Shown here piece after piece: positions 9,207 to 17,387 of a DNA stretch of 64,000 nucleotides (the stretch's first letter is position 1; the number at the start of each line of letters is the position of its first letter). The translations under genes and the position numbers were made by a program. A model generated the notes under the pieces. The model saw only the letters and a list, made by a program, of their open reading frames with translations. It was not told where the DNA came from and did no database searches. Origin of the DNA: Mycolicibacterium sp. P1-5 (lineage in GTDB: Bacteria > Actinomycetota > Actinomycetes > Mycobacteriales > Mycobacteriaceae); the NCBI RefSeq assembly GCF_008329565.1, contig NZ_NPKT01000008.1, positions 1 to 64,000 on the forward strand. Direction: 5' to 3'.

Positions 9207-10060
9207 TCAACCGTTGGCGCGCACCAGGAATGGCAGCAGTAGGTCGGCGAACCGTTTCGGGCATTCGAGCTGCGGCATATGGCCGACGCCGTTGAGCAGG
9301 TGCACTTCGGCGTGCGGGTACACCCGCATCGCCTCGGTGATGTGATGTGATGTGCGGGCAGGATGCGGTCGCGCGTTCCCCACATGATCAGCGTCGGACG
9401 TGGTGTCCGGGCCACGCCCGCGGCCAATTCACGGCGCCACTCGGGCCGTACCCCTCGCGGCGTGCCGAGGGTGAGCGCGGTCTCGAGCATCACGGCCCCG
9501 GCATCGGGCTGAGAGCCAACCGCAAACGCATGGTCGATGCGCTCCCTGGTGGCGATTGCCTTGTCCGCGTGGATCAGCCGCTCCATCATGGCCGCGCTCG
9601 CGCGAGTCGGACGGCGCATGCTCATCGCACCGAGCACCGGCACGGTGAGCATCCGCAGCAGCATGGTCACCTCACTGCCAAAACCCGCGCTGTTGATCAG
9701 CGACAGGCTGGCGACCCGATCGGGCTGCTCGACGAGCAGCTGCTGAGCGATAGCGCCGCCGAGTGAGTTACCAACCACATGCATGGGCCTGTGCTCGCCG
9801 AGCGCGTCAAGGGCGCCGACGACCCCGTGAGCCAGCACCGGCAACGTGATTGTGTCCCTGGGGCGCTCGGAGAAACCGAAGCCGGGCACGTCCAGCGAAA
9901 TAGTTCGGTAGGCCTGGCCCAGCCGTTCGTACTGGGTGGACCAGTCCTCCATGCTGCGACCGATGCCGTGAATCAGCAGCACCGGGGGATTCTCGGGGTT
10001 CCCGTCGACCCGGATCCGGGTGCGCCGGCCGTCCACCTCGATGAAGGTGGTTCGACTCAT
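9207..10060 (-). pseudogene. Alpha/beta hydrolase disrupted by a 5-bp repeat frameshift
   Basis: The first three quarters read as a normal alpha/beta hydrolase: oxyanion motif LLIHGIGRSMEDW, nucleophile elbow VGNSLGG, then IMWGTRDRILPAHHIT with the acid residue. At the tandem repeat 9337-9354 the frame slips. As read, the protein continues into Arg/Cys-rich nonsense and stops at 9149. Removing one 5-bp unit restores a classical ending, EAMRVYPHAEVHL then GVGHMPQLECP with the catalytic His, and a stop at 9207-9209. As it stands the protein would lack its catalytic His. The ATG overlaps the monooxygenase stop (ATGA), so the two are coupled. This could be a true mutation, a phase-variable site or an assembly error. 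Confidence 0.8.
9337..9354. repeat. 5-bp tandem repeat (GTGAT) causing the frameshift
   Basis: Three and a half copies of GTGAT on the plus strand inside the hydrolase coding region. Two full copies instead of three would keep the hydrolase open to its natural C-terminus. Short tandem repeats of this kind change copy number by slipped-strand replication. Confidence 0.85.
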
Positions 10061-11583
10061 GCCGAGGCCACGCCCGAAACTGCTTCTGCCCCAACCGCTA
10101 TGCTGAACCGCAGCGCCGGATCCTCGACCGGACCCTTCCGCAACCGCGCGTGATCCGCCCAGTAGTCCATCTCGACCGTCCAGGGGCCGGTCGCGCCCTG
10201 CTGCGGGAACAAGTCCACCGAGCGCTGGACGTAGCCGGCGGAGAAGTCGAGCATCGGGCGTTTCTCGATATTGGGGTCGTCCACAACGGGAACCACCGTC
10301 GTGTAGCCGTGCCGATCCAGGTAGCCCAGCAGACGGCACAGGTGCTCACACACGAGGCCGACCTTCAGAGTCCATGACGAATTCGTGTAACCGAACGCGA
10401 ACGCCAGGTTGGGAATATCGGAGATCATGAAGCTCTTGTACAGCAGCGACTGGTTCGGATCTTTCACGTCACCATCGACGGATATCTGGATGCCACCCAG
10501 CGGAAGCAGCTTCAAACCGGTTGCGGTGACGATGATGTCGGCGTCGAGCGTCGTGCCGGACTCCAGCAGGATTCCATTCTTGGTGAACCGCGCGATGCGG
10601 TCGGTGACCACCGACGCCTTGCCCTTCGCGATCGTGCGGAACAGGTCGGCGTCGGGCACCGCGCACAGCCGCTGATCCCACGGGTTGTAGGCGGGATTGA
10701 AGTGGGTGTCGACCTCGAAGCCTTCCGGAAGTGCTTTGACGTTGATCGCCCGGATGAGGCGCCGCGCCAGCTTGGGATGGCGCTGACAGAGGTTGTAGAT
10801 GAATCGCCCCTTGCCGATGTTGAAGCGGCGTGTCGCAGCATAGGCGGCCTTGGTGGGCAACACCTTTCGCAAGGAGTTGGCGATCGGATCCTTACGCGGC
10901 AACGGCATCACGTACGACGGCGACCGCTGAAGCATGGTGATGTGGTCAACCTCGCCGGCCATCGCGGGAATCAACGTGACCGCCGTGGCGCCACTGCCGA
11001 TCACGACGACCTTCTTACCCGTGTAGTCGAGGTCTTCCGGCCAGAACTGCGGGTGCACGATTGCACCCTCGAAATCCTCTTCGCCCTCGAAATTCGGGCG
11101 GTGGCCGCCGGCGTAGTCGTAGTAGCCGGTGGCCCCGAACAGCCAGTCGCAGGTCACCTCGGACTGCGCGCCATCACGTTCCAGGACGACCGTCCAACGC
11201 GCAGTATCGGTGTCGAAATTGGCGCGTAATACCTTGTGATGCAAGTAGATGCGGCGAGCCAGATCATCTTCGTCGATGACTTCGTGCAAATAGTCCAGAA
11301 TCTCGTGGGCGTCGGCGATCGCGTTGTCAGAAGTCCACGGCTTGAATTCGTAGCCGAAGGTGTGCAGGTCGGAGTCCGACCGGATGCCGGGGTAACGGAA
11401 CAGGTCCCAGGTGCCGCCGATCGCGTCGCGGCTGTCGACGATCGCGAAGCTCTTGCCGGGCTGCAGGGTGGCCAGGTAGTGGCCCATCCCGAGGCCGGAG
11501 ATACCGGCACCGACGATCAACACATCGACGTGGCCGCTCAACGACTGGGTCGGGCGGGCTTGGCTGAGGGAGCTCACGGTCAT
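10057..11583 (-). CDS. Flavin-containing / Baeyer-Villiger monooxygenase (EthA-like)
   Basis: A 508-aa FAD/NADPH enzyme that inserts oxygen into ketones or oxidises S/N atoms. The FAD site VLIVGAGISGLGMG is near residue 20. It is followed by the GGTWDLFRYPGIRSDSD region of EthA-type enzymes, the NADPH motif VVVIGSGATAVTL and the C-terminal ATG motif (IIVTATG). Length fits the EthA/MymA group. I place the start at ATG 11583 (TVSSLSQARP), since the 23 codons further upstream run through the operator and promoter. It faces a TetR gene, as in the ethA-ethR arrangement, and is translationally coupled to the hydrolase that could hydrolyse an ester product. Confidence 0.88.
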   Translation of the reverse strand: MTVSSLSQARPTQSLSGHVDVLIVGAGISGLGMGHYLATLQPGKSFAIVDSRDAIGGTWDLFRYPGIRSDSDLHTFGYEFKPWTSDNAIADAHEILDYLHEVIDEDDLARRIYLHHKVLRANFDTDTARWTVVLERDGAQSEVTCDWLFGATGYYDYAGGHRPNFEGEEDFEGAIVHPQFWPEDLDYTGKKVVVIGSGATAVTLIPAMAGEVDHITMLQRSPSYVMPLPRKDPIANSLRKVLPTKAAYAATRRFNIGKGRFIYNLCQRHPKLARRLIRAINVKALPEGFEVDTHFNPAYNPWDQRLCAVPDADLFRTIAKGKASVVTDRIARFTKNGILLESGTTLDADIIVTATGLKLLPLGGIQISVDGDVKDPNQSLLYKSFMISDIPNLAFAFGYTNSSWTLKVGLVCEHLCRLLGYLDRHGYTTVVPVVDDPNIEKRPMLDFSAGYVQRSVDLFPQQGATGPWTVEMDYWADHARLRKGPVEDPALRFSIAVGAEAVSGVASA

Positions 11584-11607
11584 CGGGACACTCTCTGGTC
11601 GTTTCTG

Positions 11608-11636
11608 AAACTGTAACGCGAATAGTGTTATAGTTT
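11608..11636. promoter_or_regulatory. TetR-type operator between monooxygenase and regulator
   Basis: A 29-bp interrupted palindrome with 12-bp arms (AAACTGTAACGC and GTGTTATAGTTT) around GAATA. Ten of twelve positions match. It lies midway between the divergent starts (11583 and 11673), the expected site for the TetR protein to repress both genes. Binding is inferred. Confidence 0.7.
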
Positions 11637-11672
11637 TGCGGACGACTGTCAAGGACTCCCCAGGAGGTAGGC

Positions 11673-12296
11673 ATGACCACGGTGTCGGTTCCGCGCCGAG
11701 CGCCTGTTCAGGCCCGCAGCCGGCAGACGGTCGCCCGGATCCTTGACGCCGCAGCGGCCATCGCCGACCAGCAGGGTATCGATGCAGCGACCACCCGCAC
11801 GATCGCCGACCGCGCCGGAGTGTCTTACCCGTCGCTCTACCGGTTTTTCGCCGATCGCGACGCCATCTTCGACGAGCTGATGGAGCGGCACTGCACCGAG
11901 ATCGACGCGCGCTGCGTCGCCGCAGAGCAGACGTGGACGATCACCTCGATCGCCGACCTGCTCAACAACGAGATCAACCTGCACGTCGACTACTACCGCA
12001 AACATCCGAGTGCCGCGGGGATGTGGCTGGGCGGGCGCACCTCCCCCACCGTCACCAAACACGTGCACGCTCGGATGCGTACCCTCGCCGACCGGCTGCA
12101 CGGCATCCTGGTTGACGTCGAACTCATTCCCGCCGGCACTGACCCGCGAGCCATACAGGTGGCCGTCGAGATGGCCGACCGCGTACTCGAGCTGTCCTAC
12201 CGGGACGGCAGCGACTTCGACGAGGCGATCCTGGACATCGGCCGCGCGGCGTTGCTTGCGTTCGGCGAATCGCTGGCGGCCAGCCTGCGGGCCTGA
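11673..12296 (+). CDS. TetR family transcriptional regulator
   Basis: A 207-aa regulator. The N-terminal helix-turn-helix (residues about 15-62) reads QTVARILDAAAAIADQQG, then TTRTIADRAGVSYPSLYRFFADRDAIF, the standard TetR_N pattern. The all-helical C-terminal ligand domain is less conserved. ATG 11673 has AGGAGG at 11662-11667. It is divergent from the monooxygenase-hydrolase pair and very likely their repressor through the palindrome in between. The inducer is probably a substrate of the monooxygenase. Confidence 0.9.
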   Translation: MTTVSVPRRAPVQARSRQTVARILDAAAAIADQQGIDAATTRTIADRAGVSYPSLYRFFADRDAIFDELMERHCTEIDARCVAAEQTWTITSIADLLNNEINLHVDYYRKHPSAAGMWLGGRTSPTVTKHVHARMRTLADRLHGILVDVELIPAGTDPRAIQVAVEMADRVLELSYRDGSDFDEAILDIGRAALLAFGESLAASLRA

Positions 12297-12299
12297 CGC

Positions 12300-12755
12300 C
12301 TACGACACCGACGACGGCGATGCCATCGTCGAATTCGGCGCCGCCCAGTCCGTGGAGACGAACCGGTGGGCGATCAACCATGACTCATCGACCGGGGTGA
12401 AGACGTCGCGGTAGCGGCCGTAATGGTCCAGCCCGATCTCGGTGAACACGGTGAAGTACGACGACACCTGCGCGCGTTGCGGACTCAGCTCGGTGAAGCG
12501 GACGTTGGTCAGGGTGTGCCGAACGATCCGCTTGAGCCGGGGCCCGTCCGCAACAGTGGCCGGCGCGGCGACGCCCCCGAGGAAATGTGCGATTTCGGCG
12601 CGACCCGACGCCGTCGCGGTGCCGCGCACCTCGAGTATCCCGTCGGGACAAAAGGATTGAGTGAGGTCCTCGATCCGCCCCGCGTCACCCGACCAGTTGT
12701 ACAGGGCCAGGGTGTCCCGAATACGCTCGCGGGCAACCAGTTCCCACATCTGCAT
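12300..12755 (-). CDS. NTF2-like (SnoaL-type) protein
   Basis: A 151-aa protein with a nuclear transport factor 2-like fold: N-terminal helix ERIRDTLALYNWSGD, then LTQSFCPDGILEVRG, a helix (ASGRAEIAHFLGG) and beta strands ending YRDVFTPVDESWLIAHRFV. Members act as small-molecule isomerases, cyclases or binding modules; the catalytic role is not identifiable here. AGAGGAAG lies upstream of the ATG. It follows the M15 peptidase gene by 12 bp and is probably the last gene of a four-gene minus-strand run. Confidence 0.8.
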   Translation of the reverse strand: MQMWELVARERIRDTLALYNWSGDAGRIEDLTQSFCPDGILEVRGTATASGRAEIAHFLGGVAAPATVADGPRLKRIVRHTLTNVRFTELSPQRAQVSSYFTVFTEIGLDHYGRYRDVFTPVDESWLIAHRFVSTDWAAPNSTMASPSSVS

Positions 12756-12767
12756 GATTGCTTCCTC

Positions 12768-13523
12768 TCAGCGGCGTTCGAAATGCTGGTAATCGATCGG
12801 GTTGTGCCAACTGCCGCCCCACGTCCACCCACGATCGGTGAAGGCCCGCACCGCGGCATCGCTGGCGTGCAGGATTCCGGGGTCGGTGCGCCGGCGATCG
12901 AGGTACTGCGCGGCGGTCGCCGGCTCCAGATCGCCGGAACGATCGATGTACGGATTGACCAATGGATTGACGTCGACGGCGCGGCCGTATGCGTGCAGCG
13001 ACCAGTTGGTGCTGCCGGGCAGCGGGCGGCAGTTGAAGGCGGAGGTGTTGTTGTCCTCCATCGACAGTTCGTCGACGGCCCCGGGATAGTGGTCAGGCGT
13101 TTGCATCTTCGCGATTGGATAGCCCTGCCGGCGTAGCTCGGCGAAGATCGCGATGACGTCGGCCACCACATCCTGGTGGACGACGAGCGCGCCGCGATGG
13201 TCGTATCCGTCGCCTCCCAGGTAGTCCACCTCGACGCGGCGCAGCTGTTCCGGGGCGACCGGACAGCCAGGACGCCAGCTGGCGCCCAACTCCGCGGCGG
13301 TCACCGGCAGGACCATGGGTGCGGGCACGATCGTGGTGGTTGTGGTTGCCGAGGATGACGCGGCAGGCGGCCGCTCGGGTGCTGCGCTGCACTGCACGAG
13401 AACCGCGGCGGCGATCGCGACCCAGACGGCGTGCCGGATTGTCTTCCCTGGTCGCTTCGCTCCTGCGCTCCGAGTCAGGAAGCTGCCTCTACTGCCGGCT
13501 TGCGACGCCGGGTGGCGCCCCAT
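12768..13523 (-). CDS. Exported M15 family D-Ala-D-Ala carboxypeptidase-like protein
   Basis: A 251-aa exported zinc peptidase candidate. A long basic n-region precedes a hydrophobic segment (AVWVAIAAAVLVQC) and a Ser/Thr linker. The catalytic domain has NWSLHAYGRAVDVNP (SxHxxGxAxD zinc motif) and ends with DYQHFE (final His). Such enzymes trim peptidoglycan stem peptides. The cysteine after VLVQ is a poor lipobox, so either a lipoprotein or a cleaved protein is possible. The start is uncertain: ATG 13523 is the only ATG/GTG/TTG before the signal, which forces a 49-bp overlap with the upstream gene. A 17-bp dispersed repeat lies in the n-region. Confidence 0.8.
   Translation of the reverse strand: MGRHPASQAGSRGSFLTRSAGAKRPGKTIRHAVWVAIAAAVLVQCSAAPERPPAASSSATTTTTIVPAPMVLPVTAAELGASWRPGCPVAPEQLRRVEVDYLGGDGYDHRGALVVHQDVVADVIAIFAELRRQGYPIAKMQTPDHYPGAVDELSMEDNNTSAFNCRPLPGSTNWSLHAYGRAVDVNPLVNPYIDRSGDLEPATAAQYLDRRRTDPGILHASDAAVRAFTDRGWTWGGSWHNPIDYQHFERR
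13450..13466. repeat. 17-bp dispersed repeat, copy 1
   Basis: GGTCGCTTCGCTCCTGC. An exact inverted copy lies at 54921-54937. Here it falls in the overlap end of the small membrane-protein gene and the n-region of the M15 peptidase. It looks like a short REP-type element. Confidence 0.6.
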
Positions 13524-13867
13524 AGTCCGACGCTGATCCCCACCACCGCGCCGCCAAGCCCGATGATCTGCTGTCCACGGGTGAGGTCACTGTGCACGCT
13601 GCTCCCGCCCAGCAGATCGGCGGCGTCGGCGCCCCCCGAAGCCAAAAACCAGCCGCGGGTGTTGCGTCCACGCAAGCCCGCCGAGAGCAGAAGTCCGCCG
13701 ATCAGCGCGTCGCGGTAGCCCATCGAGCGCAACAGCAGCCGCGCGGACGGGCCCGGGTCGTTCGGCTCACCCCACAGCTTGTTGGCGCCCAGCGGGTCGG
13801 CCAGGAAGTGCATCCCGGAAGCCAGCCGAATACTGCCCGCGACGATCGCGGCCTTGTCAATCGACAT
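13475..13867 (-). CDS. Small membrane protein (DUF4267-like)
   Basis: A 130-aa protein with several hydrophobic helices (IVAGSIRLASGMHFLADP, ALIGGLLLSAGLRG, IIGLGGAVVGISVGLWGA) and a conserved-looking central SMGYRDALIGG. This resembles DUF4267-type membrane proteins of unknown function, but the assignment rests on pattern only. The start at ATG 13867 (SIDKAAIV) is chosen over an upstream Met because the preceding residues overlap the secreted protein gene. The gap to that gene is 7 bp, so they form an operon. Confidence 0.65.
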   Translation of the reverse strand: MSIDKAAIVAGSIRLASGMHFLADPLGANKLWGEPNDPGPSARLLLRSMGYRDALIGGLLLSAGLRGRNTRGWFLASGGADAADLLGGSSVHSDLTRGQQIIGLGGAVVGISVGLWGATRRRKPAVEAAS

Positions 13868-13874
13868 GTGGTTC

Positions 13875-14264
13875 CTAGAGGGTCGCGTTGAGCGGGCCGA
13901 GGAGCTGGCAATCAGGCGCAACGTTCTGCCCGAGCCAGATCGGGCAGCCGCGGCCGGTCGCGATATAGGTGACGCCCGGCTTGTACGGCACCGAGATCAC
14001 CGCGGGATCCGAACCGTGCGCTTGCGCGCAGTGCGTGACCCCGTCGGCACCGAGTAAACATGCCACTGCCGAATACCCGCCGGCGGCCGGCCCGCAGCCC
14101 GCCAGTTCGGCGGTGGCGGTGACCCCGCCGGGCCCCACCACGGGCGGCGAAAGAGTGTATGTGCACGGCGGCAGCGGTCCGGCATTCGCGATCGGGGCGG
14201 CTACCGCCATGCCGCCGAAGGCCACTGCGGACGCTGTCAAGACCACGTACGTCGGCCGAATCAT
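13875..14264 (-). CDS. Hypothetical secreted Cys-containing protein
   Basis: A 129-aa exported protein I cannot name. The signal peptide spans residues 1-29 (VLTASAVAFGGMAVAAP, cleavage near ANAG). The mature domain has six cysteines and a regular beta-rich look (PCTYTLSPPVVGPGGVTATAEL, GRGCPIWLG), suggesting a small disulfide-bonded domain. It is first in a minus-strand group with the two downstream genes. Confidence 0.7.
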   Translation of the reverse strand: MIRPTYVVLTASAVAFGGMAVAAPIANAGPLPPCTYTLSPPVVGPGGVTATAELAGCGPAAGGYSAVACLLGADGVTHCAQAHGSDPAVISVPYKPGVTYIATGRGCPIWLGQNVAPDCQLLGPLNATL

Positions 14265-14397
14265 GGCCGAATCCTAGATCAATGACGAGCTGCGTCGATG
14301 GGTATTGCGCGGATCGTGGGCGGTTCCCCACCTGCGTCGATCACCTACGACCGCGCCGTGCTGATCGCCGTCTGAGGCCAACCCGCCTGACCAACCG

Positions 14398-15045
14398 TCA
14401 GGGCAGGATCCGCAGTCCCCAGTGCGCCAGCAGGGGCTGTACGAGGGTGAAATATGTCGTGTAGTCGTCGCCGTCGGGTGACGACATCAAGATGCCGACC
14501 GCACTCACGGTGCCGTCGGGATTCTTGACGAAGCCCGGACTGCCGCTGTCCCCTTCGAGGCTGTAGACACTGGCCTCGACGACATCGCCCTCTACACCCT
14601 TGACCTCCCCGCAGGTTTCCCCGGTGACCGCACCAACCTTGCAGAACGGCATGCCGACGCCAAGTTGGTTGGCGCCGAGCACATCCCGCACCTGATAGCG
14701 CCCGCCAACGTCACCGTTGGGCGCGCCGGCCTCGGGGTCGAGGCGGATGATGGCGGCGTCCCGCTTGTCGCCGTGCACCTCGCTGGCGGTGATCGTCCCG
14801 AGCAGCGCGTCGTCGCTGCCGTATGTCCAATCCGATCCGTCGTGCGCATCACAGTGCCCGCTGGTCAACAAGTAGTAATTGCCGTCGTTGCCCTGTGCGG
14901 CGAAACCGGCTGTGCAACGACCACTTTCATCGTCGACTTCCATGCCCGGCGTCGGGGGTGGCGCTGCCAGCGCTGGGCTTGCCAAGCCGACCGCAACGAC
15001 CAGAACCGCGACCGCCAAGCGCGGAATCCGCCAGCCAGCTCCCAT
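14398..15045 (-). CDS. Secreted S1 family (chymotrypsin-like) serine protease
   Basis: A 215-aa exported protease. After the signal peptide (residues 1-28, ending SPALAAP) comes a trypsin-like fold with all three triad residues: His in LLTSGHC, Asp in KRDAAIIRL and Ser in EGDSGSPGF. Four cysteines could form two disulfides. Domain size matches the streptogrisin-like proteases of actinobacteria, without an obvious pro-region. The substrate is unknown; a role outside the membrane is certain from the signal. No operon partner is visible; the upstream 490 bp lacks a clear gene. Confidence 0.88.
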   Translation of the reverse strand: MGAGWRIPRLAVAVLVVAVGLASPALAAPPPTPGMEVDDESGRCTAGFAAQGNDGNYYLLTSGHCDAHDGSDWTYGSDDALLGTITASEVHGDKRDAAIIRLDPEAGAPNGDVGGRYQVRDVLGANQLGVGMPFCKVGAVTGETCGEVKGVEGDVVEASVYSLEGDSGSPGFVKNPDGTVSAVGILMSSPDGDDYTTYFTLVQPLLAHWGLRILP

Positions 15046-15356
15046 TTCGACTTCCCCTCCGCCGTGAATCGAGGCGATCGTACGACAGGACCGTGGAAGG
15101 CTTCGCCGAAGGACGCTGAAGGTCGCGGTGATCGGAGTGGGCCCGCAGGCTAGCGAGCGCGCTGGGGGCCATCACCGACAACGACCTGACCGAGCGCGTG
15201 CGCAGTTACTGGTCGAGCGTCGAATGGCCCGAGCCGATGACCACGGTGCGAATTCGGGGAAGTAACGGTCAAGCCGCTTTATCGTTGACAAAGCGCCTCA
15301 CGGGCTCGCGCAGAACCGCTGGCCAGGCCGAAAATAATGGCGTTCTGGCAAATATT

Positions 15357-15379
15357 CTTAGCGACGTATTACCGCTAAG
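15357..15379. repeat. Inverted repeat in the AT-rich gap
   Basis: CTTAGCG (15357-15363) and CGCTAAG (15373-15379) form a perfect 7-bp inverted repeat around 9 nt. It could be an operator or a weak hairpin upstream of the 18-codon frame. Confidence 0.5.
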
Positions 15380-15417
15380 GGCGTGTCACCTTATTTTTCG
15401 CCCATACGTTGAACCTC

Positions 15418-15474
15418 ATGTTGATCGACGTTCGCTGGCTTCAGTTCCTGCTGAAGCGCCCCGCGCACAAGTAA
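15418..15474 (+). CDS. Possible 18-aa peptide
   Basis: An open frame MLIDVRWLQFLLKRPAHK ending in TAA. No good ribosome site is visible. It is the only intact frame that fits the AT-rich patch and could be a leader-type or small membrane-active peptide. No downstream gene lies on the same strand, so an attenuator role is unlikely. Confidence 0.2.
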   Translation: MLIDVRWLQFLLKRPAHK

Positions 15475-15532
15475 GCCCGTCACCGACGGCGGAGGCTGAC
15501 CTGCCTGTAGGCATGGTCGGCCGTCCAGGACG

Positions 15533-16525
15533 TCATCGGCGGACGACGACCTTGCCCACCATGCGGCCGGATTCCACGGCTTTGTGAGCCTCCCGCAGAC
15601 CCTGCGCGCTGAAGTCGTCAATTGTCTGCGTAACGGTGCTGCGGATGATTCCGTCGTCCACCAGTTGTGCGGTCGTGGCGAGCAACTCCTGCTGGCCGGA
15701 AAGTCCGAACAGCGACTTGGTGAACATGAACTCCCAATGCCAGGCGATGCTCTTGGTCTTCAGCGGCATCAGGTCCAGATCCTTCGGGTCGTCGATCGCG
15801 GTGACACGACCGAAGGGCTTGAGAATCTCGGCATAATCCTCGACGTTGCCCGCCGAGTGTGGTGAGAACACCCAGTCGACGCCGTCGGGCGCGACGGCGA
15901 GGGCCTCCCTGCGCAGGTGGTGGTGGTTGATCACCACGTCCGCACCCAGGCCGACGGCCCACTGCCGCGATTCTGCGCGGCTGGCCGTGCCGATCACCCG
16001 CACATCGGTGAGCGCCTTGGCCAGCTGGATCATCACCGACCCGACGCCGCCGGCGACACCCATGATCAGCAAGTCACCCTTCGATTCCCGGGTGAGTTCG
16101 AATCGGTCGAACAGCGACTCCCACGCGGTGATCGTCGTCAACGGCAGCGCCGCCGCGTCGGCGAAGGACAGCGATCGCGGCTTGCGCGACACGATTCGCT
16201 CGTCGACGGCGTGGAACTGGGCATTGGTGCCGGGCCGGGAAATGTCGCCGGCGTACCAGACCTCGTCACCGACCGACAGGGTGCTCACCTCCTCACCGAC
16301 GGCGGTGACGACGCCCGCCGCGTCGAACCCGAGGATCACCGGGGAGCTGCTGGGCGCGAGCGTCTGGCGGCGTTTGATGTCGACCGGGTTGACCGAGACC
16401 GCGGCGATCTCAACAAGGACATCGCGGGGACGCAACTCGGGTATGTCGACCTCAACGTCCTGCAATGCCTGCGGATCGTCGATCGGCAAGCCCGCGAGCG
16501 ATCCGACCGCTGCCATCGTCGCCAT
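15533..16525 (-). CDS. Zinc-type alcohol dehydrogenase / quinone oxidoreductase-like protein
   Basis: A 330-aa MDR-superfamily protein. The GroES-like N-terminal half shows DVLVEIAAVSVNPVD and ILGFDAAGVVTAVG. The Rossmann half has LLIMGVAGGVGSVMIQLAK for NADPH. Residues that bind catalytic zinc in alcohol dehydrogenases are absent, as in quinone reductases, so it probably reduces quinones or enones with NADPH. The start at ATG 16525 has GAGGAG about 9 nt upstream; the longer frame from 16570 overlaps the regulatory region. It is divergent from the GntR gene. Confidence 0.87.
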   Translation of the reverse strand: MATMAAVGSLAGLPIDDPQALQDVEVDIPELRPRDVLVEIAAVSVNPVDIKRRQTLAPSSSPVILGFDAAGVVTAVGEEVSTLSVGDEVWYAGDISRPGTNAQFHAVDERIVSRKPRSLSFADAAALPLTTITAWESLFDRFELTRESKGDLLIMGVAGGVGSVMIQLAKALTDVRVIGTASRAESRQWAVGLGADVVINHHHLRREALAVAPDGVDWVFSPHSAGNVEDYAEILKPFGRVTAIDDPKDLDLMPLKTKSIAWHWEFMFTKSLFGLSGQQELLATTAQLVDDGIIRSTVTQTIDDFSAQGLREAHKAVESGRMVGKVVVRR

Positions 16526-16568
16526 CTCTGCTCTCCTCTTTTCACCGGGCATCCCTTGTACGATGCAC

Positions 16569-16596
16569 ACACTTACCAGCAGATAGAAACAAGTGT
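16569..16596. promoter_or_regulatory. Inverted repeat at the GntR gene start
   Basis: ACACTT (16569-16574) and AAGTGT (16591-16596) form a perfect 6-bp inverted repeat spaced 16 bp, overlapping the GTG start of the GntR gene and facing the oxidoreductase promoter. It is a candidate autoregulatory site; binding is inferred only. Confidence 0.4.
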
Positions 16597-17357
16597 CAGA
16601 ACCGACGATTCAATTCCGCCGTCTCGCCGAGCAGGTTGCCGATCAACTGCGACGGCGAATTCTGTTGGGCCAGCTGGCCGACGGCAGCATTCTCCCCAAA
16701 GAGGACGAACTGCTGCGTGAGTTTCCGGTGAGCAAGCCGTCGCTACGCGAAGCCATGCGGATCCTGGAGGCAGAGGGACTGCTGCGGGTGCGGCGCGGCA
16801 AGCTCGGCGGGGCGGTGGTGCGACGGCCCAACGCGGCGAACGTCGCGTACACGATCGGCTTGGTGCTCGGGTCGCAAGATGTGAGCCTCTCGGATGTGGG
16901 TGGGGCGCTGCGACAGATGGAGCCGGCGTGTGCGGCGCTGTGCGCCGAACGGGCCGACCGGAGCGATGCCGTCGTCTCGCCATTGCGCGAACTACACGCC
17001 GAAGCCGTCGACGCCGCGGACGACTTCCAACGCGCAATCTCGGCGAGCCGGCGCTACCACGAAGCACTGGTCGCGTTGTGCGGGAACCAGACCATGATCA
17101 TGCTCGCCGGCGCCCTGGAGACGTTGTGGTCGGCACACGAACAGGGTTGGTCGACCCGGGTGAGCGACGACGGCGTCGTCCCCGTCGACGAGCGGTTGGC
17201 GGTCCTCGAGGAACACCGTCGGGTGATTGACGCCATCGAGGCCGGCGACGCGCGTCTGGCCCACGACCTCGCCGCCGCGCATCTGATCACTGCACAGCAC
17301 TACCCCGGCTCGGCCGGAACGGTCGACCCTGCGATGGTCCGCCACTGGGGTCATTGA
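16593..17357 (+). CDS. GntR family regulator, FadR/FCD type
   Basis: A 254-aa regulator with an N-terminal winged helix (QVADQLRRRILLGQLADGSILPK, of which the start and LREAMRILEAEGLLRVRRG are diagnostic) and a C-terminal all-helical FCD ligand domain. In that domain SRRYHEAL, EEHRRVIDAIEAGDA and AHLITAQH supply the usual Asp/His metal-binding set. Such proteins sense organic acids or acyl-CoAs. It is the first gene of a catabolic block; the next gene begins 30 bp later behind its own promoter. The start is GTG, with little leader. Confidence 0.9.
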   Translation: MSEPTIQFRRLAEQVADQLRRRILLGQLADGSILPKEDELLREFPVSKPSLREAMRILEAEGLLRVRRGKLGGAVVRRPNAANVAYTIGLVLGSQDVSLSDVGGALRQMEPACAALCAERADRSDAVVSPLRELHAEAVDAADDFQRAISASRRYHEALVALCGNQTMIMLAGALETLWSAHEQGWSTRVSDDGVVPVDERLAVLEEHRRVIDAIEAGDARLAHDLAAAHLITAQHYPGSAGTVDPAMVRHWGH

Positions 17358-17387
17358 CGCCGATCCTTATTTTCATATGATTTGGTG
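17354..17387 (+). promoter_or_regulatory. Predicted leaderless promoter of the CoA-ligase operon
   Basis: A TTGACG -35 (17354-17359) and TATGAT -10 (17376-17381), spaced 16 bp, end 6 bp before the ATG at 17388, which matches a leaderless transcript. TCATATGA (17373-17380), a perfect 8-bp palindrome, overlaps the -10 and could be a repressor contact. Confidence 0.65.

Larger units (their letters stand above)
15046..15532. other. Poorly coding, AT-richer intergenic stretch
   Basis: No convincing gene. A plus-strand piece near 15150-15270 reads like a protein fragment (LGAITDNDLTERVRSYW, then VEWPEPM) without a start, possibly a gene remnant. From about 15270 to 15430 the base composition becomes clearly AT-richer than the surroundings. 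It holds an inverted repeat (15357-15379) and an 18-codon open frame from ATG 15418 to TAA 15474. Confidence 0.5.
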
